Below, piece by piece: positions 1-6,884 of a stretch of DNA of 9,446 nucleotides. A model generated the notes under the pieces. It did not search any database and was not told the DNA's origin. It saw only the letters and a program-made list of their open reading frames with translations. Source of the stretch: Pseudomonadota bacterium (GTDB taxonomy: Bacteria > Pseudomonadota > Alphaproteobacteria > Rhizobiales > Rhizobiaceae); NCBI GenBank assembly GCA_023451915.1, contig JAEXXS010000468.1:1-9446 (forward strand). Reading direction: 5' to 3'. Position numbers and translations under genes: made by a program. The first letter of the stretch is position 1. The number at the start of each line of letters is the position of its first letter.

Positions 1-2
1 GC

Positions 3-1145
3 GCGGATGCTTTGCATCCGGGTTACGGGTTTCTTTCGGAGAACGCGGAATTTGCACGTGCGGTCACCGATCTGGGATGTATTTTCGTTGGCCCAGATGC
101 GGATACGATTGAGCGGATGGGCGATAAGGTAAATGCTCGTAGAGCAGCAATTGAAGCAGGCGTTCCTGTGGTGCCCGGGAGTGAGGGGCGTCTGGATGAT
201 CCCGAGGGCGCACTGAAACTGGGTAGGGAAATGGGTTATCCCGTCATGGTTAAAGCTGCTGCAGGCGGCGGCGGACGCGGCATTCGCGTTGTACGCAGTG
301 ACGAGGAACTCATCGCGGCCATCCCACAGGCTATGGCGGAAGCGCAGGCTGCGTTTGGAGACAATGGGCTTTATCTGGAAGTCTATATAGAGCATGCACG
401 TCATATCGAGGTTCAAATTCTCGGCGACGGCGAAACAGTCGTCCATCTCTTCGAACGGGAATGTTCGCTGCAACGTCGAAGACAGAAGGTTTGGGAAGAA
501 GCTCCAGCGGTAGCGCTTTCGGCGGAGTTGCGCTCTGAGCTATGCGCGTCGGCGGTACGATTAGCACGCACTGTCGGCTATCGTGGGGCTGGAACGATGG
601 AATATCTTTACGATCCGCATCGCGAGGCTTTCTATTTCATCGAGATGAACACCCGCATTCAGGTTGAGCATCCGGTGACCGAGATGATCACTGGCGTTGA
701 TCTTGTGCGTGAAATGCTGCTGATTGCTGGTGGTGCAAAGCTCTCGATGCATCAAGAGGATATTCGATGCGACGGGCATGCGATTGAAGTTCGGATCAAT
801 GCGGAGGACACCGCTCGCAACTTCTTACCAAGCCCCGGTCCAATTGATCGGTTAGAATTTCCCGAAGGTGCTGGAATCCGCTTCGATACGGGCTTTTATG
901 CAGGCAGCCGGGTTCCCCCTTACTATGACTCCCTCATTGGCAAGCTGATTGTCAAAGATAGTTCCCGCGCGCGAGCGATAGAGCGGTTGAAGGAAGCGCT
1001 TGAGCAGCTGGATATAGGTCCCATCGCAACGACGGCTCCACTCTATCGCACTCTTGCAAATAATAGTGATCTACTAAATGGCGAGATATCAACGCAATGG
1101 CTAGAAAAGTGGTTGTCTGAAGATAAGGACAGAGGTGCCGCTTGA
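3..1145 (+). CDS. accC: Biotin carboxylase (AccC-type), 5' end cut by the window
   Basis: This is the ATP-grasp biotin carboxylase subunit, which uses ATP and bicarbonate to carboxylate biotin on a carrier protein. The reading frame is open from the first bases (codons Ala-Asp-Ala-Leu run into HPGYGFLSEN), so the TTG at 12 is internal and roughly 75-80 N-terminal residues lie outside the window. Visible landmarks are the glycine loop AGGGGRG (nt 252-281), the catalytic segment QRRRQK (471-488, Lys at 486), the metal/bicarbonate segment EMNTRIQVEHPVTEM (642-686) and the C-terminal VPPYYDSLIGKL. One oddity is Arg where the classic enzymes have His in QRRHQK. The end (GAA, then TGA) matches the usual family length. 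No BCCP or carboxyltransferase gene follows. It could be the housekeeping acetyl-CoA carboxylase subunit, but the variant motif and the isolated setting suit an accessory paralogue, for example one of a 5-oxoprolinase (Pxp)-type cluster upstream. The family call is firm; the pathway is not. Confidence 0.93.
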   Translation, partial: ADALHPGYGFLSENAEFARAVTDLGCIFVGPDADTIERMGDKVNARRAAIEAGVPVVPGSEGRLDDPEGALKLGREMGYPVMVKAAAGGGGRGIRVVRSDEELIAAIPQAMAEAQAAFGDNGLYLEVYIEHARHIEVQILGDGETVVHLFERECSLQRRRQKVWEEAPAVALSAELRSELCASAVRLARTVGYRGAGTMEYLYDPHREAFYFIEMNTRIQVEHPVTEMITGVDLVREMLLIAGGAKLSMHQEDIRCDGHAIEVRINAEDTARNFLPSPGPIDRLEFPEGAGIRFDTGFYAGSRVPPYYDSLIGKLIVKDSSRARAIERLKEALEQLDIGPIATTAPLYRTLANNSDLLNGEISTQWLEKWLSEDKDRGAA

Positions 1146-1378
1146 AGTTGCTGATACTTGGTCTCGTATGCTGTCAATGGCACGATAGAGGTGAACCTAT
1201 CTGTTTTTGACTTCCACATGATTTCAGCAAGGTTCCATTACTTGCCCAACTTGGCGCTTCCTGCAATGGAAGCGCTCGCGCAATTTTGGGGGCGAAAGGC
1301 GGGACCGCCCTGTGCGCGGGCCGAGCGGGTGTTTTTATTGTCGAAGTATTTTGTAGAATCCAACGTCGCTCGGTACCC
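1146..1378. other. Gene-free gap between convergent genes
   Basis: Short open frames here (for example 1158-1382 on plus and 1174-1398 on minus) show no recognisable domain, have no good ribosome site and overlap each other, so I do not call them genes. The gap holds the hairpin described separately and a GC-rich stretch (1298-1328) followed by five T residues (1332-1336). I see no remnant of a carboxylase partner gene after the biotin carboxylase. Confidence 0.6.
1253..1276. terminator. Perfect hairpin, possible terminator for the convergent genes
   Basis: GCGCTTCC (1254-1261) and GGAAGCGC (1268-1275) are perfect inverted repeats around a 6-base loop, with a possible extra G-U pair outside. 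The hairpin lies about 110 bases past the biotin carboxylase stop and about 100 bases past the LysR stop. On the plus strand only a short T run follows (1284-1287), so it is not a textbook intrinsic terminator. Its position between two converging genes fits a transcription end or an mRNA 3' stabiliser. Confidence 0.4.
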
Positions 1379-2266
1379 TTAAAGATTGTGACTGACAATC
1401 AGGTGGTTGCGAAGGGCCGTCAGGAAATCCTGTACTGAAGCGCGCAACGGTTCGTTTCGCCGATGAAAGGCGACGATAGAGACCTCCGGCATATCGTCGA
1501 TCGGCAATGAAACCAGTCCCTGCATAGCGTAATCCTGCGCAGTCATCGCATCCACGACACCGACACCACCGCATGCACGAACCAGACTGCAAACGGTTCC
1601 GCAGAACGGCACAACGCATACAGGATCATAGTTTAGTCCTTGAGCGGCAAAGGCTGTACGAATGGTGCCGCCCATGGGCGACCAGTCTGCATTGTAACAA
1701 ACCAGCGGGTGTTTGGCGATAATCGCGCAGGTAAGTGACTTCAATCTAGCCAGCGGATGATCCGATTGAATGACTGCAACTAAAGGGGTCTGTCCGACAA
1801 TATAGGAGTGAAATTCGGCCTTTGGCGGTAAAGCCATTTGTAAACCGATGTCAGCCTCCTCCTTGCGCAGGTCCTCTTCGGGTGTGTGAACCTTTAAGAG
1901 TAGGCGCTGTCTCCAGTTGCGATAACCCGCCTTAAGAAGCACCGGTCCGATAAAACTTTCAACGAGTGCTGGCGTTGCAGAAACCGCCACAGGGCGGGAC
2001 GCGCGATGACGCAAGGTGGATAATTCAGAGCGCACAAGCGTGTGCGTCGTGAAAATTGGCATTGAGAGCGCAAAAAGCTCATTTGCCTCGCGTGTCGGTT
2101 CAAGACGATTGCCGGTACGATGAAAAAGCGAGAAGCCAAGCCTGCTCTCGAGGCGCTTCAATTGTCCGCTCACACTGGGTTGAGATATTCCCAGCAAACG
2201 CGCGGTTTCAATTGTCGTTCCAACGCGCATGAGCGTCCCGAACAGTTCCAGTTCACGCAAATCCAT
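1379..2266 (-). CDS. LysR-type transcriptional regulator
   Basis: This is a 295-residue DNA-binding regulator, the normal length for the family. Residues 1-60 form the winged helix-turn-helix: LELFGTLMRVGTTIETAR, then the recognition segment LGISQPSVSGQLKRLESRLG, then LFHRTGNRLEPT. Residues from about 93 form the effector-binding domain, with the typical PLVAVIQSDHPLA and GGVGVVDAM segments. I chose the ATG at 2266 because DLRELELF is the usual LysR start; the longer frame from 2383 adds 39 residues with no family resemblance and runs into the leader of the divergent gene. A weak AGG lies about 12 bases upstream. The gene is divergent from the transporter operon with 141 bases between the starts, the classic layout in which a LysR protein regulates both itself and its neighbour. 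The inducer is unknown and may be the transported compound. Confidence 0.93.
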   Translation of the reverse strand: MDLRELELFGTLMRVGTTIETARLLGISQPSVSGQLKRLESRLGFSLFHRTGNRLEPTREANELFALSMPIFTTHTLVRSELSTLRHRASRPVAVSATPALVESFIGPVLLKAGYRNWRQRLLLKVHTPEEDLRKEEADIGLQMALPPKAEFHSYIVGQTPLVAVIQSDHPLARLKSLTCAIIAKHPLVCYNADWSPMGGTIRTAFAAQGLNYDPVCVVPFCGTVCSLVRACGGVGVVDAMTAQDYAMQGLVSLPIDDMPEVSIVAFHRRNEPLRASVQDFLTALRNHLIVSHNL

Positions 2267-2341
2267 TATCAGCCTATTAATAAGAGATAGCAGATTTATT
2301 ATTATCCTTAAGGGTGGTTGTTGTCTAATTTCTTTGTTGAA

Positions 2342-2377
2342 GAAGCGGCGGCTAAAAAAATAAGGGGATGCCGCTTC
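2342..2377 (+). repeat. Inverted repeat in the leader of the binding-protein gene
   Basis: GAAGCGGC (2342-2349) and GCCGCTTC (2370-2377) are perfect 8-base complements separated by 20 bases that include an A-rich run (AAAAAAATAA). The right arm ends 18 bases before the AGGAG ribosome site of the binding-protein gene. If transcribed, it would form a 5'-leader stem-loop; if upstream of the transcript start, it could be a protein-binding site. Confidence 0.5.
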
Positions 2378-2395
2378 AAACACAGCAAATGGTGT

Positions 2396-2400
2396 AGGAG
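2396..2400 (+). promoter_or_regulatory. Ribosome binding site that fixes the start of the binding protein
   Basis: AGGAG sits seven bases before the ATG at 2408. It selects this start over the longer frame beginning at 2318, whose extra 30 residues would sit before a perfectly placed signal peptide. Confidence 0.8.
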
Positions 2401-2407
2401 CACTTTC

Positions 2408-3916
2408 ATGCTTTCCAGGCTCGGCCTAAAAGGCCTTTTTCTCGCCTCTGTCTTTTCGCTTTCCGCTCTCACGGCGCAAGCTGATCCACTGCGTGTCGCT
2501 ATCGGTTTTGATCCCATCACACTTGATCCGATTGCAACCAGTGACAATGGTTCGATCTGGACTCAGCTGCTCATTTTCGACACGCTCGTTCGTCCGGACA
2601 AAACCGGCGAAAAGCTTGAGCCTGGCCTTGCAGAAAGCTGGACCGTTTCTCCAGATGGGTTGACACTGAACTTCAAGTTACGGGATGCCAAGTTTTCTGA
2701 CGGTACGCCGGTGACTGCCGAAGACGTGAAATTCTCTATCGAACGTGCTGCTTCCAAGGAATCAGGATGGGGCCGCTTCTATCGTCCGATCACAGGCTTT
2801 GAGATCGTCGGTCCGCATGAAATCACGATGAAGCTCGCCGAACCCTTTACGCCGGCCTTTAATAATCTGGGTCTTTTTGCCGCTGCGATTCTGCCGAAGG
2901 CGCAGGTGGAAGCCAAGGGAGCAGCGTTTTTTGATGCGCCCGTTGGATCAGGTCCTTTCATGCTGAAGTCCTGGGTGCGGGGCTCGAAGGTAGAACTGGC
3001 TAAAAATCCGCATTACTGGCAGCAGGGCAAGCCTTTCGTTGACGAGGCGCGTCTCGATGTCGTCACCGAACCGTCTGCACGCGCCATCAAACTTGAGGCG
3101 GGCGAAGTCGATGTGGCCCTTGATCCGCCCGTCAATCAGCTAAAGGAGCTTGGCAATAAGGAAGGTATCAGTGTTGGCCAGACCATCCCTTATCGCGCCG
3201 ACTTCGTGCAGCTCAACACCACACGCAAACCCTTTGATGATGAACGTGTTCGTCAAGCACTTAACTATGCGGTTGACAAGAATGCATTGGTACAGGGCGT
3301 GCTTTATGGCGCTGGCAAGCCAGCTTCATCAGCCATGCCTGTCATGGCCTATGCCGATGCGAATCTGGCGCCTTATCCTTATGACCTGGCCAAGGCAAAG
3401 GCGCTTTTGACTGATGCGGGCTACGCCGACGGCTTTGAGGCCCAGCTTGTGGTCGACTCAGGTGCTGCAACCAGCCGCAATGCAGCCATTGCACTTCAGG
3501 CGATGCTGCAACAAATTGGTGTCAAGCTTAAGGTGCAGATGCTGGAAGGCGGTACCCAGTGGGAAACGACCAAAGCGGGCAATTACGATATGTCGGTGTC
3601 CTACACCACCTCCGACACAATTGACCCCGATCAGATCATCGGTTTTGTCGCCGTTAATCCGGAACGCGCGAATGCCTACCACACCCATTGGAAGAATGAT
3701 CGTCTCAACGAGCTTTACGCGGAAGAGCGAAAGACCGTTGATGGGGAAAAGCGTGGTGCGATGTTTAAGGAAATGATCGGTATCCTGCATGACGGCGCAC
3801 CGTATATTTTCCTCTATCATCCCGCGACAGCCTGGGCGGTGCGCAGCAACGTGAAGGGCTTTGAAGTGCTTCCCACTTCAAACTTCCGCCTTGAGGATGT
3901 GAAACTCGAAAAATGA
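2408..3916 (+). CDS. ABC transporter substrate-binding protein, family 5 (peptide/nickel/opine type)
   Basis: This is the periplasmic receptor (502 residues) that captures the substrate and delivers it to the adjacent permeases. Residues 1-25 form a signal peptide: positive start with R and K, a hydrophobic core (GLFLASVFSLSAL) and an AQA cleavage site before DPLRV. There is no lipobox Cys, so the mature protein is soluble. Family 5 signatures follow in order: DPITLDP (35-41), GLAESW (73-78), FSDGTPVTAEDVKFSIER (96-113), VGSGPF (179-184), NPHYW (200-204) and FDDERVRQALNYAVDK (276-291). Length and order match DppA/OppA-like proteins. Members bind di- and oligopeptides, opines, nickel complexes or sugars, and specificity cannot be read from these motifs. 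It is the first gene of the operon, behind a LysR-controlled divergent region, and is followed by an unusually long spacer before the permeases. Confidence 0.95.
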   Translation: MLSRLGLKGLFLASVFSLSALTAQADPLRVAIGFDPITLDPIATSDNGSIWTQLLIFDTLVRPDKTGEKLEPGLAESWTVSPDGLTLNFKLRDAKFSDGTPVTAEDVKFSIERAASKESGWGRFYRPITGFEIVGPHEITMKLAEPFTPAFNNLGLFAAAILPKAQVEAKGAAFFDAPVGSGPFMLKSWVRGSKVELAKNPHYWQQGKPFVDEARLDVVTEPSARAIKLEAGEVDVALDPPVNQLKELGNKEGISVGQTIPYRADFVQLNTTRKPFDDERVRQALNYAVDKNALVQGVLYGAGKPASSAMPVMAYADANLAPYPYDLAKAKALLTDAGYADGFEAQLVVDSGAATSRNAAIALQAMLQQIGVKLKVQMLEGGTQWETTKAGNYDMSVSYTTSDTIDPDQIIGFVAVNPERANAYHTHWKNDRLNELYAEERKTVDGEKRGAMFKEMIGILHDGAPYIFLYHPATAWAVRSNVKGFEVLPTSNFRLEDVKLEK

Positions 3917-4065
3917 GGTGAGCCATCGCCTCGCGATTCAGCGCCTGCTGCCCGATTAAGGATAACAGGCGCGAATCCCGCTGCCACGAGTGCGGCATTT
4001 TCCAGAGCTATGCGGCCGGTCAACTCCGTAAGGCACGACATTCTTAATGAAGTGAGCCATCGCCT
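3912..4065 (+). repeat. 20-bp direct repeat, two copies 134 bp apart
   Basis: Positions 3912-3931 and 4046-4065 agree at 19 of 20 bases (the one difference is G3917 versus A4051). Both carry the core GTGAGCCATCGCCT. The first copy includes the stop codon of the binding-protein gene. The arrangement looks like a local duplication or a small insertion of about 134 bp that copied its left border. Confidence 0.75.
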
Positions 4066-4124
4066 TTTCGAACGATACTTTCGAAGTCCGAGCGGTACGC
4101 CAAAATCGAACGCCAGCGAACGCA
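3917..4124 (+). other. Structured spacer between binding protein and permease genes
   Basis: This 208-base gap has no credible gene. It carries a hairpin at 3935-3977: GATTC-A-GCGCCTG pairs with CAGGCGCGAATC, giving 12 pairs with one bulged A and an 18-base loop. A weaker CCGC/GCGG stem (3978-3995) follows, trailed by ATTTT (3997-4001). Two TTCGAA boxes lie at 4067-4072 and 4080-4085. Hairpins after a binding-protein gene commonly protect its mRNA or cause partial termination, so that the receptor is made in excess over the membrane parts. That role is inferred here. Confidence 0.6.
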
Positions 4125-5060
4125 ATGATTTTTTCCATTCTCAAACGTCTGCTGATGCTGATCCCGGTTCTGCTGGGAATTACACTGATCAGTTTTCTGC
4201 TTCTGCAGATCGTGCCGGGCGATCCGGCATCCCATGCGATGGGAACCCGCGCCAGCCCTGAAGAATTGCAGGCCATGCGTGAACTCTGGGGACTCGATAA
4301 GCCGTTATGGGTCCAGTACATCTATTTTCTGCGTGATTGCCTGACCGGGAGTTTCGGGGTTTCGATCTTCCACAAGCAGCCAATCATCGCTCTGGTGGTG
4401 GAGCGATTGCCCTTCACATTAGCAATCGTGGCTTATTCAACCATTATCGCCCTTCTGATCGCCCTACCGTTCGCCATTGTCGCCGCCATTTATCGCGGTC
4501 GGTTCATCGACAACGCCATCCGTCAGCTGTTTGTGGCGCTTATTGCCATGCCGCCGTTCTGGCTTTGCTATATGCTGATTATCTGGCTAGCGCTTGGCAT
4601 GGGCTGGTTCGCTACCGGTGGTGTCGGCACTGGCTTCTGGATCAACATAAACCGGCTTTTCCTGCCCTCTCTGGTTGTCGGTCTTTCAACCGCAGCCCTC
4701 ATACAGCAGAGTCTGCGCGCCGCGCTCATAGACACGATGAAGGCCGATTATATCGACACGGCCCGCGCAAAAGGTCTTCGCCGTCCGGAAATCTTTCTGC
4801 GCCATGTGCTCCCAAACAGCCTTATCTCAACAATATCCATCATCGGCGTGCGGGTAAGCTGGATAGTCGGCGGCACCGTCGTGGTCGAGAAAATCTTCTC
4901 TGTACCCGGTCTTGGAAGCCTGTTGATCGATGCCATCGTTTCGCGCGATCTGCCCGTCATCCGTGGCCTGACCGTCTTCTTCGCAATCATGGTTGTGATT
5001 GTAAATCTGATTACCGACATCTGCTACGCGCTGGCTGATCCACGCGTCAGGATGGAGTAG
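4125..5060 (+). CDS. ABC transporter permease, DppB/OppB type
   Basis: This is an inner-membrane permease subunit of 311 residues, the normal length. Residues 9-30 are the first membrane helix, followed by the family hallmark VPGDPA (30-35) and a periplasmic loop with ELWGLDKPLWVQYIYFL. Further hydrophobic spans lie near 97-122, 135-160, 178-195, 233-255 and 282-302. The cytoplasmic coupling (EAA) loop is DYIDTARAKGLRRPEIFLRH (208-227), where the ATPase docks. The start is set by homology (IFSILKRLLMLIPVLLG is a typical beginning); no strong ribosome site precedes it, which suggests weaker translation than the binding protein. The next permease starts 4 bases after its stop (three intervening bases). 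It forms the channel with that protein. The family call is firm and the substrate unknown. Confidence 0.95.
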   Translation: MIFSILKRLLMLIPVLLGITLISFLLLQIVPGDPASHAMGTRASPEELQAMRELWGLDKPLWVQYIYFLRDCLTGSFGVSIFHKQPIIALVVERLPFTLAIVAYSTIIALLIALPFAIVAAIYRGRFIDNAIRQLFVALIAMPPFWLCYMLIIWLALGMGWFATGGVGTGFWININRLFLPSLVVGLSTAALIQQSLRAALIDTMKADYIDTARAKGLRRPEIFLRHVLPNSLISTISIIGVRVSWIVGGTVVVEKIFSVPGLGSLLIDAIVSRDLPVIRGLTVFFAIMVVIVNLITDICYALADPRVRME

Positions 5061-5063
5061 ACC

Positions 5064-5885
5064 ATGTCCATTCCCGGCAAACTTCTGCACACCTGGTCCG
5101 GTGCAATTGGCCTGCTCATGCTGCTGATCACACTGGCGGCTACGATCTTGACGCCGATACTATCACCTTACGATCCCTTCGCGCTCGATTTTGCGGGCGC
5201 GATGCACCCGCCGTCTGCACTGCACTGGTTCGGCACCGATAATTTCGGGCGCGATATTTTTACACGCATTCTGGCGGGCGCCGTATACGATCTACGTCTG
5301 GCGCTGATCTGTGTCTTCGGTCCCATGATCATGGGTGTCATGATCGGTCTGGTCGCAGGTTACTTCGGTGGGATTGTCGATGCGGTGCTGATGCGTATCA
5401 CCGATATCGTCTGGGCTTTTCCATTCTATGTCCTCATCCTGGCTATAGTCGGGGTACTTGGGCCCAGTGAAACCAATCTTTATATCGCCTTCTTCATCGT
5501 TAACTGGATTGGCTATGCGCGCATTGTGCGTGGTGAAACACTGCTTGTGTCGCGGCTGGAATACATCGACGCAACACGCGTTTTGCGATTTGGCAAATTG
5601 CGCGTGATGCTGCGCCACATCATGCCCAATGTCGTTACCCCCGCGATCATCTATTCAATGTCCGATGTTGTGCTCACCGTGCAGGCCGTCGCCGCCATGT
5701 CCTTTTTCGGTCTCGGCGTGCAGCCTCCCGCCCCGGAATGGGGCCTGCTGATCGTCGAAAGCATCGATTATATGCGCGAGGCGCCCTGGATGACCATTTT
5801 TCCTGGCCTCGCCATCGTTTGGATCGGCATCGCGTTTTCGCTGCTTGGTGAAGGTCTGTCCACCACGCTGAAACCGAAGGGGTAA
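5064..5885 (+). CDS. ABC transporter permease, DppC/OppC type
   Basis: This is the second inner-membrane permease (273 residues), the partner of the preceding one. Residues 15-34 form the N-terminal helix. The diagnostic segment [17 protein letters not shown] (54-70) precedes the transmembrane core, with spans near 80-102, 118-135, 138-155, 196-215 and 245-262. The EAA coupling loop is [20 protein letters not shown] (166-185). The family C-terminal stretch [15 protein letters not shown] (213-227) is intact. GGAG (5054-5057), inside the end of the previous gene, lies six bases before the ATG, so translation is probably coupled. The final Pro-Lys-Gly codons and TAA overlap the ribosome site of the ATPase gene that follows. 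Confidence 0.95.
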   Translation: MSIPGKLLHTWSGAIGLLMLLITLAATILTPILSPYDPFALDFAGAMHPPSALHWFGTDNFGRDIFTRILAGAVYDLRLALICVFGPMIMGVMIGLVAGYFGGIVDAVLMRITDIVWAFPFYVLILAIVGVLGPSETNLYIAFFIVNWIGYARIVRGETLLVSRLEYIDATRVLRFGKLRVMLRHIMPNVVTPAIIYSMSDVVLTVQAVAAMSFFGLGVQPPAPEWGLLIVESIDYMREAPWMTIFPGLAIVWIGIAFSLLGEGLSTTLKPKG

Positions 5886-5888
5886 GTC

Positions 5889-6884
5889 ATGAGCCTTCTT
5901 TCCGTTCGCGACCTCATGACCGAGTTTGGCAGCCCGTCGGGTGTCGTTCGTGCTGTCGATGGCGTCAGCTTTGATGTCAATCCCGGTGAAATTTTTGGAA
6001 TTGTTGGCGAATCCGGCTGCGGCAAGTCAGCTACCTGTCGCTCGATCCTGCGCCTTTTTGGTGGCGCCGCTGCACGGGTCAGCGGGGGTCAGATACTGCT
6101 CGACGGCGTCGGCGATCTAGTTCAAATGAAGGAAAGAGAGCTCTCAAGGATCCGCGGAAGCGATGTCGCCTTCATTTTTCAGGATCCGCTGACGGCGCTT
6201 AATCCGACCATGCGTGTCGGCACGCAGATCAGTGAAGTCATACGCCGCCACAGAAAAGTCAGCAAAAAGCAAGCCCGGGAAGCAGCGCTGCAATTGCTGC
6301 GGGATGTCCATGTAACGTCGCCGGAACGCCGACTTGACGCCTATCCGCACGAACTTTCAGGAGGCTTGCGCCAGCGGGTCGTTATCGCGATGGCACTCGC
6401 GTTGCGCCCGCGTCTCATCATAGCCGATGAGCCTACCACTGCGCTCGATGTTACCGTACAGGATCAGATATTGCGGCTCCTCAAAGAACGTCGAGACAGC
6501 CTTGGTGCCTCAATCATCCTCGTCACCCACGATCTTGGAGTCGTCTCCCAGATATGCGACCGTATGGCGGTGATGTATGCCGGGCGTATGGTGGAAACGG
6601 GCACGGTGCGAGACGTCCTAGACAAGCCTTCGCACCCCTATACGAAAGCGCTGCTAGCCGCTCTTCCGAGTCAGGCCGCTCGCGATCAGGAACTCGTCCC
6701 CATTCAGGGAGCACCTCCGGGGCTCGTCAATCCGCCTGATGGTTGCCGCTTTGCGCCACGCTGTTTTCGTGCCCAACCCCGGTGCGTGATCGGACGCCCG
6801 CCAGCGCTGGAGTTACGTGGCAGCTCATCCTTCGGTCATCTCGATGCCTGCATTTTGAATGAGGTTGCCAATGTCAGTGCTTGA
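5889..6884 (+). CDS. ABC transporter ATP-binding protein, DppD/OppD type
   Basis: This is one of two ATPase subunits (331 residues) that power import from the cytoplasmic face. Visible motifs are Walker A GESGCGKS (40-47), the Q-loop in [10 protein letters not shown] (Q98), signature LSGGLRQR (156-163), Walker B LIIADEP (176-182) and the switch His in VTHD (H214). All catalytic residues are present. The C-terminal oligopeptide-transporter domain (from about 248, SHPYTKALL) has Cys286, Cys292, Cys299 and Cys321, the spacing that in characterised OppD/DppD proteins binds a [4Fe-4S] cluster. GAAGGGG (5876-5882), overlapping the previous stop, gives a strong ribosome site six bases before the ATG. 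Its last 14 bases overlap the start of the next ATPase gene. Confidence 0.95.
   Translation: MSLLSVRDLMTEFGSPSGVVRAVDGVSFDVNPGEIFGIVGESGCGKSATCRSILRLFGGAAARVSGGQILLDGVGDLVQMKERELSRIRGSDVAFIFQDPLTALNPTMRVGTQISEVIRRHRKVSKKQAREAALQLLRDVHVTSPERRLDAYPHELSGGLRQRVVIAMALALRPRLIIADEPTTALDVTVQDQILRLLKERRDSLGASIILVTHDLGVVSQICDRMAVMYAGRMVETGTVRDVLDKPSHPYTKALLAALPSQAARDQELVPIQGAPPGLVNPPDGCRFAPRCFRAQPRCVIGRPPALELRGSSSFGHLDACILNEVANVSA
6861..6864 (+). promoter_or_regulatory. Ribosome binding site that fixes the start of the second ATPase
   Basis: GAGG lies six bases before the ATG at 6871, inside the preceding coding region. It favours that start ([12 protein letters not shown]) over the ATG at 6859, which overlaps the GAGG itself. 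Confidence 0.7.

Larger units (their letters stand above)
2267..2407. promoter_or_regulatory. Divergent control region between the LysR gene and the transporter operon
   Basis: The 141-base region must hold promoters for both genes. It is AT-rich near the LysR start and contains TATTAATA (2275-2282, a perfect palindrome), AATAA (2279-2283) with its inverse TTATT (2296-2300) twelve bases on, and the palindrome CCTTAAGG (2306-2313). LysR proteins usually bind partly symmetric AT-rich sites of the T-N11-A kind, and the 2275-2300 region is the best candidate operator. I could not pick convincing -35/-10 boxes with proper spacing. Confidence 0.5.

Noticed and set aside
1158..1382. 74-codon plus-strand frame after the biotin carboxylase
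   Set aside because: No ribosome site, no recognisable domain, Cys/Trp-scattered composition, and it contains the hairpin and GC-rich stretch of the intergenic region.
2267..2383. 39-residue N-terminal extension of the LysR protein
   Set aside because: LysR proteins begin just before the helix-turn-helix; the extension overlaps the control region of the divergent gene.
2318..2407. Longer N-terminus for the binding protein
   Set aside because: The extra 30 residues would bury the signal peptide, while AGGAG and ATG at 2408 give a standard start.
4010..4261. 83-codon plus-strand frame in the spacer running into the permease
   Set aside because: It overlaps the permease start in another frame and has no family resemblance.
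4337..5038. 233-codon frame inside the first permease
   Set aside because: Out-of-frame shadow rich in Arg, His and Pro; the permease in the other frame has all family motifs.
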